A stretch of 64,000 nucleotides of DNA from contig NZ_CP170723.1 in assembly GCF_043099285.1 (NCBI RefSeq), positions 3,534,001 through 3,598,000 of the forward strand, written 5' to 3'. The notes below the pieces were generated by a model. The model saw only the letters and a list, made by a program, of their open reading frames with translations, ran no database searches and was not told where the DNA came from. The position numbers and the translations under genes are program-made. Below, piece by piece: positions 27,528 to 34,756 of the stretch. This DNA is from Oryzobacter telluris (GTDB taxonomy: Bacteria; Actinomycetota; Actinomycetes; Actinomycetales; Dermatophilaceae). Every line of letters starts with the position of its first letter. The first letter of the stretch is position 1.

Positions 27528-27563
27528 AGCGGCCGCGGGGAGACCACTCCCCCCGCGGCCGCT
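27528..27563. terminator. Bidirectional hairpin terminator between actP and the MerR gene
   Basis: GC-rich 13-bp stem (AGCGGCCGCGGGG with its complement) around a 10-nt loop, 40 bp after the actP stop and 9 bp from the stop of the convergent merR-type gene. Confidence 0.75.
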
Positions 27564-27571
27564 GTTCGTCG

Positions 27572-28018
27572 TCAGTCGTGGGGATGGCGCCGGTGCCAGC
27601 CGTCGCCCTCGAACGTCGCCCCCTCCACGACGTCGGCCACGAAGCCGGCGAAGCGCGGGCAGGCCGTGATGTCGTGGGCGCGGCAGCGCAGCGCGTGCTC
27701 GGTCATCTCCCGGGACCGTTCGATGGACTCGGCGCGCTCGGCGAGGTCGCGCAGGTGCGCCTCGAGGACCTCGTGCCGGTTCGCGGCCCCGCCGTCGAGG
27801 AGGACGCCCACCTGCTCGAGCGTCATCCCCGCCGCCTTGTTGCGCAGGATGACGGCCACGCGGGTCACGTCGTCGGGGCCGTACCGGCGGTAGCCGGAGG
27901 CGTCGCGCGCCGGCTGGAGCAGACCCGCGTCCTCCCAGTGCCGCAGCACGTGCGTCTCGAGCCCGAAGCGCCTCGCGAGCTCCCCGACGGTCAACTGCGG
28001 CACAGGACTTGCCTTCAT
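27572..28018 (-). CDS. MerR-family transcriptional regulator
   Basis: About 148 aa. N-terminal winged HTH of MerR type (LTVGELARRFGLETHVLRHW, then YRRYGPDDVTRVAVI), followed by a coiled-coil dimer helix and a C-terminal segment with Cys residues (ALRCRAHDITACPRF) that may sense a thiol, metal or redox signal. ATG 28018. Divergent from a thioredoxin-reductase-like gene 57 bp away, with a palindrome in between, the usual arrangement for a MerR activator and its target. Confidence 0.88.
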   Translation of the reverse strand: MKASPVPQLTVGELARRFGLETHVLRHWEDAGLLQPARDASGYRRYGPDDVTRVAVILRNKAAGMTLEQVGVLLDGGAANRHEVLEAHLRDLAERAESIERSREMTEHALRCRAHDITACPRFAGFVADVVEGATFEGDGWHRRHPHD

Positions 28019-28021
28019 GTC

Positions 28022-28033
28022 GACCTGAAGGTC
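28022..28033. promoter_or_regulatory. Palindrome in the merR / oxidoreductase divergent promoter
   Basis: GACCTGAAGGTC has perfect 5-bp arms around GA. It is nested with a second dyad, CCTTCA (28012-28017) and TGAAGG (28026-28031). The position between the two divergent starts fits a MerR operator, in which the dyad lies in a long promoter spacer. The -35 and -10 boxes are not clear. Confidence 0.5.
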
Positions 28034-28075
28034 CACGCTGGCCGGAACATTCCCACCGACCCTCGAGGAGAACCC

Positions 28076-28981
28076 GTGGACACCCCTCACGCCATCGACG
28101 TCGCCGTGATCGGCGGCGGACCGGCCGGGCTCCAGGCCGCGCTGACGATCGGCCGCGTGCACCGCCGCGCGACCCTGTTCGACGACGGCCGCTACCGCAA
28201 CGCCACCGTCGCGCACATGCACAACGTCGTCACGCACGACGGCACCCCGCCCGCCGAGTTCCGGGCCACCGCCCGGGCGCAGCTCGCGGCCTACGCCACC
28301 GTCGACGTCCGCGAGGAGCGGGTCGAGACCGTCGCGCCCCTGGACGGCGGCGGCTTCCTCCTCACCGGCGGGTCGGGTCACGAGGTCGTGGCCGCCGCGG
28401 TCGTCCTGGCCACCGGGCTGCGCGACGAGCTGCCCGGCATCGAGGGGCTCGACGCCCTGTGGGGCGACCTCGTGGCGGCCTGCCCGTTCTGCCACGGCCA
28501 CGAGGCGGCGGGGCGGCGCGTCGGCATCCTCGGGTCGGCCGCGGCGCCGCACCTGTCCCGGATCCTCGGGCCGGTCGCCGGGTCGCTCGTCGTGCTGCCC
28601 CACGAGGACGAGGCGCCCGACGGGCTCCCCGACGGCGTGGCGGTCGCCCCGGGCCGGGTCGAGCGCGCCCACCGCGACGGCGACGAGGTCGTCCTCACCC
28701 TGGCCGACGGCCGCGAGGAGCGGGTGGCGGCGTTGTTCGTGGCGCCGCGCTTCACCCAGTCCGCGCCGTTCGCCGCGCAGCTCGGCCTCGAGCTCAACCC
28801 GTCCGGCTGCATCCGGGTCGACGAGCTCGGGCGCACGAGCGTCGCCGGGGTCAGCGCCGGCGGCGACCTCGCCCACCAGGCCGCGCTGCCGATGCCGATG
28901 GTGTCGGTCGTGCAGGCGATGGCGGGGGGGCAGCTCGCGGCCTCCGGCGCCCTCATGGGCCTGCTGTCCGCGGCGCACTGA
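28076..28981 (+). CDS. NAD(P)/FAD-dependent oxidoreductase, thioredoxin-reductase-like
   Basis: About 301 aa. FAD-binding GxGxxG motif VAVIGGGPAGLQAA at the N-terminus. Central redox-type motif CPFCHGHE replaces the CxxC of true thioredoxin reductase. NAD(P)-binding GILGSAAAPH, and a C-terminal FAD motif VSAGGDLAHQAALPM. The CPxCHGxE form is common in an actinobacterial family of unknown substrate. GTG 28076 with SD GAGGAG. Probably activated by the divergent MerR protein. Role inferred: disulfide or small-electrophile stress. Confidence 0.85.
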   Translation: MDTPHAIDVAVIGGGPAGLQAALTIGRVHRRATLFDDGRYRNATVAHMHNVVTHDGTPPAEFRATARAQLAAYATVDVREERVETVAPLDGGGFLLTGGSGHEVVAAAVVLATGLRDELPGIEGLDALWGDLVAACPFCHGHEAAGRRVGILGSAAAPHLSRILGPVAGSLVVLPHEDEAPDGLPDGVAVAPGRVERAHRDGDEVVLTLADGREERVAALFVAPRFTQSAPFAAQLGLELNPSGCIRVDELGRTSVAGVSAGGDLAHQAALPMPMVSVVQAMAGGQLAASGALMGLLSAAH

Positions 28982-28993
28982 CCCGGAACGCGA

Positions 28994-29029
28994 CGACGGG
29001 CCCCCGACATCCTTGTCGGGGGCCCGTCG
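28994..29029. terminator. Strong bidirectional hairpin terminator
   Basis: Perfect 16-bp stem (arms CGACGGGCCCCCGACA and its complement) with a 4-nt loop, between the convergent oxidoreductase (stop 28981) and phenylalanine hydroxylase (stop 29050) genes. Confidence 0.82.
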
Positions 29030-29049
29030 CCGTGGGGTGGGTCCGGTGC

Positions 29050-29946
29050 TCAGGCGCTGGCGGACGCCTCGGCGCGCAGCCGGGCCACGAGGTCGTCGTC
29101 GACGGTCTCGAAGAAGTGACCGACGACCCCCTCGAGGTGGTCCAGGCTCTCGGCGCGGAACAGGACCGGCTGGTAGGCGGTGATGTCGTAGTTGAGCGTG
29201 CCCATGGCGTGGAGGTCGAGCGGGCGGATGTCCATGTGCCCGAACTCGTCCATCTCGCCGTAGCTCGACAGGATGCCGGCGCCGTACGCCTTGGTCTCGC
29301 CGTCCTCGGCGATGACGCCGAACTCGATGGAGAACCAGAAGACGTCGGCGACGAACTGCATCGCCTCGTCGGTCTCGAGCCGTCGGCTGGCCTCGCCCGC
29401 GGCGCGGGTGATGGCGGCGAAGCGCGGGCTCGCGAGCTGGTTCCCGTGGCCGATCACCTCGTGGATGATGTCCGGCTCCGGGGTGTAGAGCGGCTGGCTC
29501 GGGTGACGGAGGTACTGGGTGGAGTTGAAGGTCGAGCGACCGAGGTCGGCGTAGAACTCGCGCAGCGGGACCAGGCCCGGGGCGGCGGTGTACGACCAGC
29601 CGGTGAGCGGCTGCAGCTGCTCGGACACCTGCGCGAGCTGCGGCACGTGGTCGGTCGGTAGGCGCAGGGCGTCCTTGGCGGCGAGAAACTCCGAGTGCGC
29701 GTACTTGTCGTGCTTGGGCGCGAGCTCGGCGGAGACGAGGCGCCAGATGGCGTGCTCCTCGTCGGTGTACTCGATAGTCGGCACGGGGTCGCCGGGTCGG
29801 CGGGCCAGTGCGGCAGAAGCGATCTCGCCACGGCGGGTGCGGTACGCGGCATCGGTGAAGCCGGGGTGGTTCTCCCCCAGGTGCACCTGCACCAGTCCGT
29901 CGGCGTCGGTCGTCACGGCCGAGTAGAGCTGTCCTTCCTCGAACAC
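29050..29946 (-). CDS. phhA: Phenylalanine 4-monooxygenase
   Basis: About 298 aa. Pterin-dependent, iron-containing aromatic amino acid hydroxylase making tyrosine from phenylalanine. The 2-His-1-Glu iron site is intact: HEVIGH gives both His, and the Glu lies in FWFSIEFG. Substrate-loop landmark: GLVPLREFYADLGRSTFNST. The ACT domain of animal enzymes is absent. Start uncertain. SD GAGGAGG fits GTG 29946 (VFEEGQLY), while GTGs at 29955 and 29994 are also in frame. No pterin carbinolamine dehydratase gene (phhB) is nearby. Confidence 0.92.
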   Translation of the reverse strand: MFEEGQLYSAVTTDADGLVQVHLGENHPGFTDAAYRTRRGEIASAALARRPGDPVPTIEYTDEEHAIWRLVSAELAPKHDKYAHSEFLAAKDALRLPTDHVPQLAQVSEQLQPLTGWSYTAAPGLVPLREFYADLGRSTFNSTQYLRHPSQPLYTPEPDIIHEVIGHGNQLASPRFAAITRAAGEASRRLETDEAMQFVADVFWFSIEFGVIAEDGETKAYGAGILSSYGEMDEFGHMDIRPLDLHAMGTLNYDITAYQPVLFRAESLDHLEGVVGHFFETVDDDLVARLRAEASASA

Positions 29947-30305
29947 CGCGCTCACCTCCTCGTGAGTGGTCGTCGGCCTCGTGGGCCGTTTCACCTACGG
30001 AATCACGTTCTCGGTCACGATGGAACCAATGCCTCGGGTCCTGTGCAACGAGCGCACACTTTCGCGGGCTCTATCGGCGTTTCGCTGGTCACAGTGTCCA
30101 GTACCAGCCGGACCGCCGTCAGGGCCCGGAAACCTCTGGACGAGTCATCCGAACGGTCAGAAGTTGGTAAAGGCATTCGCGATCGCGTCATTCGTTCACG
30201 AACGGCGTGTCAGCCTTGACACAGACACCGGAGAAGGCCCGCAGGGGGTGCTCATCCGGCCCGGGAGACAAGGCGTCAACCGGGACTCACCCGGAGAGGA
30301 AAGTC
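29947..30305. promoter_or_regulatory. Intergenic region with a structured leader before the DUF4832-type gene
   Basis: About 360 bp between divergent genes. A TTGACA hexamer at 30216-30221 is a candidate -35. Just upstream of the start, three 5-nt blocks can pair in two exclusive ways: CCCGG (30260-30264) with CCGGG (30280-30284), or CCGGG with CCCGG (30290-30294). The second hairpin abuts the SD GGAGAGG. This arrangement resembles a translational switch. No known riboswitch class was recognised. Confidence 0.4.
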
Positions 30306-31664
30306 ATGAGCACCCCCGCCCACCGGCGTCTTGCCGGCGCGGTCGCCATCATCGCGACCGCTCTCGTTGCCGCTCTCGCTGCGGCTCCGGCTGGCGCGGC
30401 CGACCCGACCCCCAAGAAGGTCACCTTCACCCCCGGCCTGCTCGCCTCCAGCACCGAGATCCCCAACTCCCTTCGCGGACAGTACAAGTGGATGGGGTAC
30501 GCCCCGCAGCCCGCGTCGTGGTCCGCCCCCGACCTGTACTACCGCGACCAGGTCTACTGGGGTCGTCTGGAGCCGCAGAAGGGCGCGTTCGACTTCAAGT
30601 GGATCGAGGACGGGCTGAGCAAGGCCGGCGCCGCGAAGTCCAAGTTCGGCTTCCGTGTCATGGCCTACTGCCCCGGCTGCTGGATGGAGTACCGCACCGA
30701 CAAGGTGTCCTTCCCCGCCGTGACCCCCTCCTTCGTCCCCCTCCAGGAGGGCACGAAGATCCCCGACTGGAACAGCGAGGCCTTCCTCTCGGGCTACGAG
30801 TCCCTCATGGCCGAGCTCGGCCGGCGCTACGGCAACGACCCGCGCCTGGGCTACGTCGACGTCGGTGGCTACGGCAAGTACGGCGAGTGGTGGGTGGACT
30901 ACCCCACGACCAAGATCACCGAGGACAACGCGCTGCGCCTCGTGCGGGCCGTGAACCGGGCCTTCCCGACCAAGCACGTCCTGTTCAACACGATGCAGAG
31001 CGTCGACTTCACGCTGAAGGCGCTGGCCACCAACCCGAACATGGGCCTGCGCACCGACAGCCTCGGCGCCCCGAACATGCACTCGATGGCCGCCGTCGAC
31101 GCCCGCCTGCAGTCGGTGTGGCGCACCCGCCCGTTCTTCACGGAGTGGGCGACCACGGGCGACCCGGTCGTCGGCCGTGACCAGGTCAAGAAGTTCCACA
31201 TCTCCACGACCTCCAGCCAGAACATGCGCCTGCAGTACGACGCCATGAGCGCGACGCAGAAGTCGGCCTACGCCGACGCGGTGCGCTCGGCCGGCTTCCG
31301 GTACTCCGTGCGCAGCCTCACGGTCGGCAAGCTCACCTCGGGTGGCCGGTCCAACGTCTCGGTCTCGCTGAGCAACGACGGTGTCGCACCGACGTACGAC
31401 ACCTGGCAGCTGCAGCTCCGCCTCACCGACGCCAACGGCAACCGGGTCGCGACGATCCCGGTCAGCGCCGACCTCCAGCGGCACCTGCCGGGACGCCGGA
31501 CGTACTCCACGTCGGTCCGTGTCCCCTCGATCGCTCCCGGGACCTACACGGTGTCGGTCGCGGTGGCGGACCCGCAGCGGTACCTCGCCGACATGCAGCT
31601 CGGCAACCTCTCTCGTCAGGCTGACGGTGGTTACCCAATGGGACAGGTCGTCGTCGGGCGCTGA
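30306..31664 (+). CDS. Secreted DUF4832-type glycoside-hydrolase-like protein
   Basis: About 452 aa. Signal peptide of about 33 residues (AGAVAIIATALVAALAAAPA). A TIM-barrel-like catalytic region follows (residues about 45-330): VYWGRLEPQKGAFDFKWIED resembles the start of GH42/GH10-like barrels, GYVDVGGYGKYGEWWVDYP carries a candidate acid/base Glu, and FFTEWATTGDP a second acid. The C-terminal beta-sandwich (residues about 350-450, VSVSLSNDGVAPTYDTWQLQ) is the DUF4832 part. SD GGAGAGG. Substrate unknown; extracellular polysaccharide is likely. Followed by a strong terminator. Confidence 0.75.
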   Translation: MSTPAHRRLAGAVAIIATALVAALAAAPAGAADPTPKKVTFTPGLLASSTEIPNSLRGQYKWMGYAPQPASWSAPDLYYRDQVYWGRLEPQKGAFDFKWIEDGLSKAGAAKSKFGFRVMAYCPGCWMEYRTDKVSFPAVTPSFVPLQEGTKIPDWNSEAFLSGYESLMAELGRRYGNDPRLGYVDVGGYGKYGEWWVDYPTTKITEDNALRLVRAVNRAFPTKHVLFNTMQSVDFTLKALATNPNMGLRTDSLGAPNMHSMAAVDARLQSVWRTRPFFTEWATTGDPVVGRDQVKKFHISTTSSQNMRLQYDAMSATQKSAYADAVRSAGFRYSVRSLTVGKLTSGGRSNVSVSLSNDGVAPTYDTWQLQLRLTDANGNRVATIPVSADLQRHLPGRRTYSTSVRVPSIAPGTYTVSVAVADPQRYLADMQLGNLSRQADGGYPMGQVVVGR

Positions 31665-31687
31665 CGACCGACTCCCCCGGTATGACG

Positions 31688-31722
31688 CGGGTGGTGGTGC
31701 TCTTCTCGAGCACCACCACCCG
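31688..31722 (+). terminator. Perfect 15-bp hairpin terminator
   Basis: Arms CGGGTGGTGGTGCTC and GAGCACCACCACCCG around loop TTCTC, followed by TTGTC, 24 bp after the DUF4832-type gene. Confidence 0.82.
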
Positions 31723-31881
31723 TTGTCGTCCGCCCACCGCGCCCACCGCGCCCGGCGGTGCCCGGTGCCCGCTGGGCGCGCCGCACGCCCGCCCACCGTC
31801 CGGGCGCCGGCCGACGGTTGATCCGACGCTCGTGGAAGGGTTGGCTGGGACCCAGGTCCCCCAACGACGAGGAGCACTGCC

Positions 31882-33843
31882 GTGACCGACGAGAGCCTGT
31901 CCAGCCACGCGCACGAGATGGACTTCGCCCCCACCGCGGCGTTCGCCGCCCAGGCCAACGGGACGGCGGACCTCTACGACCGGGCCGCCGAGGACCACGA
32001 GGGCTTCTGGGCCGAGCAGGCGCGCAGCCGGATCACCTGGGCGAAGGACTTCGAGCGCACCCTCGACTGGGACGACGCCCCGTTCGCCAAGTGGTTCGTG
32101 GGCGGCGAGCTCAACGTCGCGCACAACTGCGTCGACCGCCACGTCGAGGCCGGCAACGGCGAGCGCGTCGCCATCCACTTCGAGGGCGAGGGCGGCGACA
32201 CCCGCACCATCACCTACGCCGACCTCCAGCGCGAGGTGTCGAAGACCGCCAACGCGTTGACCGAGCTGGGGATCGGCAAGGGCGACACCGTCGCCGTGTA
32301 CATGCCGATGATCCCCGAGACGGTATTCACCATGCTGGCCTGCGCCCGCCTGGGCGCCCCGCACTCGGTGATCTTCGGCGGCTTCTCGGCCGAGGCGCTG
32401 CACACCCGCATCGACGACGCCCAGTGCAAGCTCGTCGTCACCACCGACGGCCAGTTCCGCCGCGGCAAGCCCGCCCCGCTCAAGCCCGCCGTCGACGAGG
32501 CGCTGCAGCGCGAGAGCCCGGTCGAGCACGTGCTCGTCGTGCGCCGCACCGAGGGCGAGGTCGACTGGGTCGAGGGCCGCGACGTGTGGTGGCACGACGT
32601 CGTCGACCGCCAGAGCGACACCCACGAGGCGCAGCCGCACGACAGCGAGCACCCCCTCTTCATCCTCTACACGAGCGGCACCACGGGGAAGCCCAAGGGG
32701 ATCTTCCACACCAGCGGCGGCTACCTCACCCAGGCCGCGTACACGAACGCCGTGGTCCACGACGTGCACCCGGAGAGCGACGTCTACTGGTGCACGGCCG
32801 ACGTCGGCTGGGTCACCGGGCACAGCTACATCGTCTACGGGCCGCTCGCCAACGGCGCCACGCAGGTGATGTACGAGGGCACCCCCGACACCCCGCACCA
32901 GGGCCGCTGGTGGGAGCTCATCGAGAAGTACGACGTGTCGGTCTTCTACACCGCGCCCACGGCCATCCGGACGTTCATGAAGTGGGGCGCCGACATCCCC
33001 GCGAAGTTCGACCTGTCCTCGGTGCGCGTGCTCGGGTCGGTCGGCGAGCCGATCAACCCCGAGGCGTGGCTCTGGTACCGCAAGCACATCGGCGGCGACA
33101 CCGCGCCGATCGTCGACACGTGGTGGCAGACCGAGACCGGCGCCATCATGATCAGCCCGCTGCCGGGCGTCACCACGCTCGAGCCCGGGTCGGCGCAGAA
33201 GCCGATCCCCGGCATCTCGGCCGAGATCCTCGACGACGACGGCCAGCCGTTCACCGAGGCCGAGAAGGTCGGCTACCTCGTCCTCACCAAGCCGTGGCCG
33301 TCGATGCTGCGCGGCATCTGGGGCGACCCCGAGCGCTACAAGGAGACGTACTGGTCGCGGTTCGGGCCGAAGTACTACTTCGCCGGCGACGGTGCCAAGT
33401 ACGACGCCAAGGGCAACATCTGGCTGCTGGGGCGCGTCGACGACGTCATGAACGTCTCGGGGCACCGCCTGTCGACCGCCGAGATCGAGTCGGCCCTGGT
33501 GTCGCACCCGTCGGTGGCCGAGGCCGCGGTGGTCGGTGCCTCCGACGAGACCACGGGGCAGGCGGTGTGCGCCTTCGTCATCCTGCGCGGCGACGCCGCC
33601 GACGAGGGCGAGGCCACCATCCAGGCGCTGCGCAACCACGTGGCCAAGGAGATCGGCCCGATCGCCAAGCCGCGGCAGATCATGATCGTCCCCGAGCTGC
33701 CGAAGACCCGCTCGGGCAAGATCATGCGCCGCCTCCTCAAGGACGTCGCCGAGAACCGCGAGGTCGGCGACGTCACGACGCTGGCCGACTCCTCGGTCAT
33801 GAACCTCATCTCGCAGGGGCTGAAGAGCGGCTCCGCCGACTGA
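31882..33843 (+). CDS. acs: Acetate-CoA ligase (acetyl-CoA synthetase)
   Basis: 653 aa, full-length AMP-forming Acs that makes acetyl-CoA from acetate, ATP and CoA. P-loop YTSGTTGKPKGI, acetate-pocket region FYTAPTAIRTFMKWG with the WWQTETG core, hinge GRVDDVMNVSGHRLSTAE, and the C-terminal catalytic Lys in KTRSGKIMRRLLK, which in other bacteria is silenced by acetylation. GTG 31882 with SD AGGAG. Functionally linked to actP and the LytSR symporter operon upstream. Confidence 0.98.
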   Translation: MTDESLSSHAHEMDFAPTAAFAAQANGTADLYDRAAEDHEGFWAEQARSRITWAKDFERTLDWDDAPFAKWFVGGELNVAHNCVDRHVEAGNGERVAIHFEGEGGDTRTITYADLQREVSKTANALTELGIGKGDTVAVYMPMIPETVFTMLACARLGAPHSVIFGGFSAEALHTRIDDAQCKLVVTTDGQFRRGKPAPLKPAVDEALQRESPVEHVLVVRRTEGEVDWVEGRDVWWHDVVDRQSDTHEAQPHDSEHPLFILYTSGTTGKPKGIFHTSGGYLTQAAYTNAVVHDVHPESDVYWCTADVGWVTGHSYIVYGPLANGATQVMYEGTPDTPHQGRWWELIEKYDVSVFYTAPTAIRTFMKWGADIPAKFDLSSVRVLGSVGEPINPEAWLWYRKHIGGDTAPIVDTWWQTETGAIMISPLPGVTTLEPGSAQKPIPGISAEILDDDGQPFTEAEKVGYLVLTKPWPSMLRGIWGDPERYKETYWSRFGPKYYFAGDGAKYDAKGNIWLLGRVDDVMNVSGHRLSTAEIESALVSHPSVAEAAVVGASDETTGQAVCAFVILRGDAADEGEATIQALRNHVAKEIGPIAKPRQIMIVPELPKTRSGKIMRRLLKDVAENREVGDVTTLADSSVMNLISQGLKSGSAD

Positions 33844-33859
33844 CCTCCGGGCGGGAGAC

Positions 33860-33891
33860 GAGGGGTGTCGCGCGGGGTCGCGGCACCCCTC
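33860..33891 (+). terminator. Hairpin terminator of acs
   Basis: GAGGGGTG pairs with CACCCCTC, with an inner CGCG/CGCG stem, 16 bp after the acs stop. Confidence 0.7.
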
Positions 33892-33903
33892 ACCCGTCCC
33901 CGT

Positions 33904-34010
33904 TCGAGGTGAAACGCGACCCCCACTCGGTCTCCTTTCACCTCGACCCAGCCCGGCACCCATCCGTTCGAGGTATTCCAGCGGCACCGGAAGCCGCCCG
34001 AATACCTCGA
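33904..34010. repeat. Pair of 43-nt hairpin elements, family B
   Basis: Unit B1 at 33904-33946 (arms TCGAGGTGAAA / TTTCACCTCGA) and unit B2 at 33968-34010 (arms TCGAGGTATTC / GAATACCTCGA). Each has 11-bp arms and a 21-nt centre with a small inner stem. In B2 the inner half of both arms differs from B1 yet still pairs perfectly. Two more units lie at 61548-61654. They sit between acs and the FMN-reductase gene. Confidence 0.85.
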
Positions 34011-34065
34011 CCCAGCGAAGAACCCGGCGCGCCACCCAGACCAGACCGCCCCCGGCCCACCGGGT

Positions 34066-34087
34066 GATCCATCCGTACGGTTGGATC
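34066..34087. promoter_or_regulatory. 22-bp near-perfect palindrome upstream of the FMN reductase gene
   Basis: Outer arms GATCCA (34066-34071) and TGGATC (34082-34087) flank a perfect inner CCGTACGG (34073-34080), leaving only one mismatched pair. It ends 5 bases before the ATG at 34093, so a bound protein would block either the promoter or initiation. No regulator gene is adjacent. Confidence 0.55.
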
Positions 34088-34092
34088 GCTGC

Positions 34093-34647
34093 ATGAGTCG
34101 CCCCCGCATCGGCATCGTCACCGCGAGCACCCGCCCGACCCGCATCGGCCACCACGTCGCCGCGTGGGTGGGCGGGCTGGCCCCGGAGGACGTCGAGCTG
34201 GTCGCGGTCGACCTGCGCGAGCTCGCGCTCCCCCTCCTCGACGAGCCCGAGATGCCGTCCGAGGGCCACTACGCGCACGAGCACACCCGCCGCTGGGCGG
34301 CCCTCGTCGAGTCGCTCGACGCCGTCGTCCTCGTCATGCCCGAGTACAACCGCGGCTACAACGCCGCGCTGAAGAACGCCATCGACTACCTCTACGCCGA
34401 GTGGGACGGCATGCCCGTCGCCTGCGTCGGGTACGGCTGGAGCGGAGCGCAGTACGCCCGCTCGGCCCTGCGCCAGACCCTCGAGCGGATCAGGATGGTC
34501 GTCGTCGACGGCGCCGCGCTCCACTTCGAGCAGACGCTCGACCTCGACGGCACCGTGCACGCCGACGACGAGGCGACGGAGGACGTCCGCCGGATGTTCG
34601 GCTCCCTCACCGCCGCCGTCTCGGCCCGGGGGGCGGCTTCCGCCTGA
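34093..34647 (+). CDS. NADPH-dependent FMN reductase family protein
   Basis: 184 aa, flavodoxin-like fold. FMN-phosphate loop IVTASTRPTRIGHHVAAWV at the N-terminus, and the family motif MPEYNRGYNAALKNAIDYLY at residues about 80-100. Members reduce FMN or quinones and azo compounds with NADPH. ATG 34093 chosen. There is no visible SD and the operator-like palindrome sits immediately upstream, so a leaderless or tightly regulated mRNA is plausible. Confidence 0.9.
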   Translation: MSRPRIGIVTASTRPTRIGHHVAAWVGGLAPEDVELVAVDLRELALPLLDEPEMPSEGHYAHEHTRRWAALVESLDAVVLVMPEYNRGYNAALKNAIDYLYAEWDGMPVACVGYGWSGAQYARSALRQTLERIRMVVVDGAALHFEQTLDLDGTVHADDEATEDVRRMFGSLTAAVSARGAASA

Positions 34648-34654
34648 CCAGGGG

Positions 34655-34743
34655 TCGCCCGCCCGTCGGTAGGATGGGCGACGGAGCGCCGGGAAGTCTG
34701 GTCGGCACCGCACCGGCGTGCCCGCGGGCACGTCACCCCGACC
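34655..34743 (+). promoter_or_regulatory. Structured leader before nhaA, candidate nhaA-I type cation riboswitch
   Basis: Between the FMN reductase stop and the nhaA start are several nested pairings. TCGCCC (34655-34660) pairs with GGGCGA (34676-34681). GGTCGG (34700-34705) pairs with CCGACC (34738-34743). GTGCCC-GC-GGGCAC (34718-34731) is a perfect inner hairpin. The block GCGCCGGGAAGTCTGGTCGG looks like the conserved core of the nhaA-I leader class as I remember it. The last stem directly abuts the SD GGAGGA. Class assignment is from memory. Confidence 0.55.
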
Positions 34744-34756
34744 GGAGGACCTCCTG

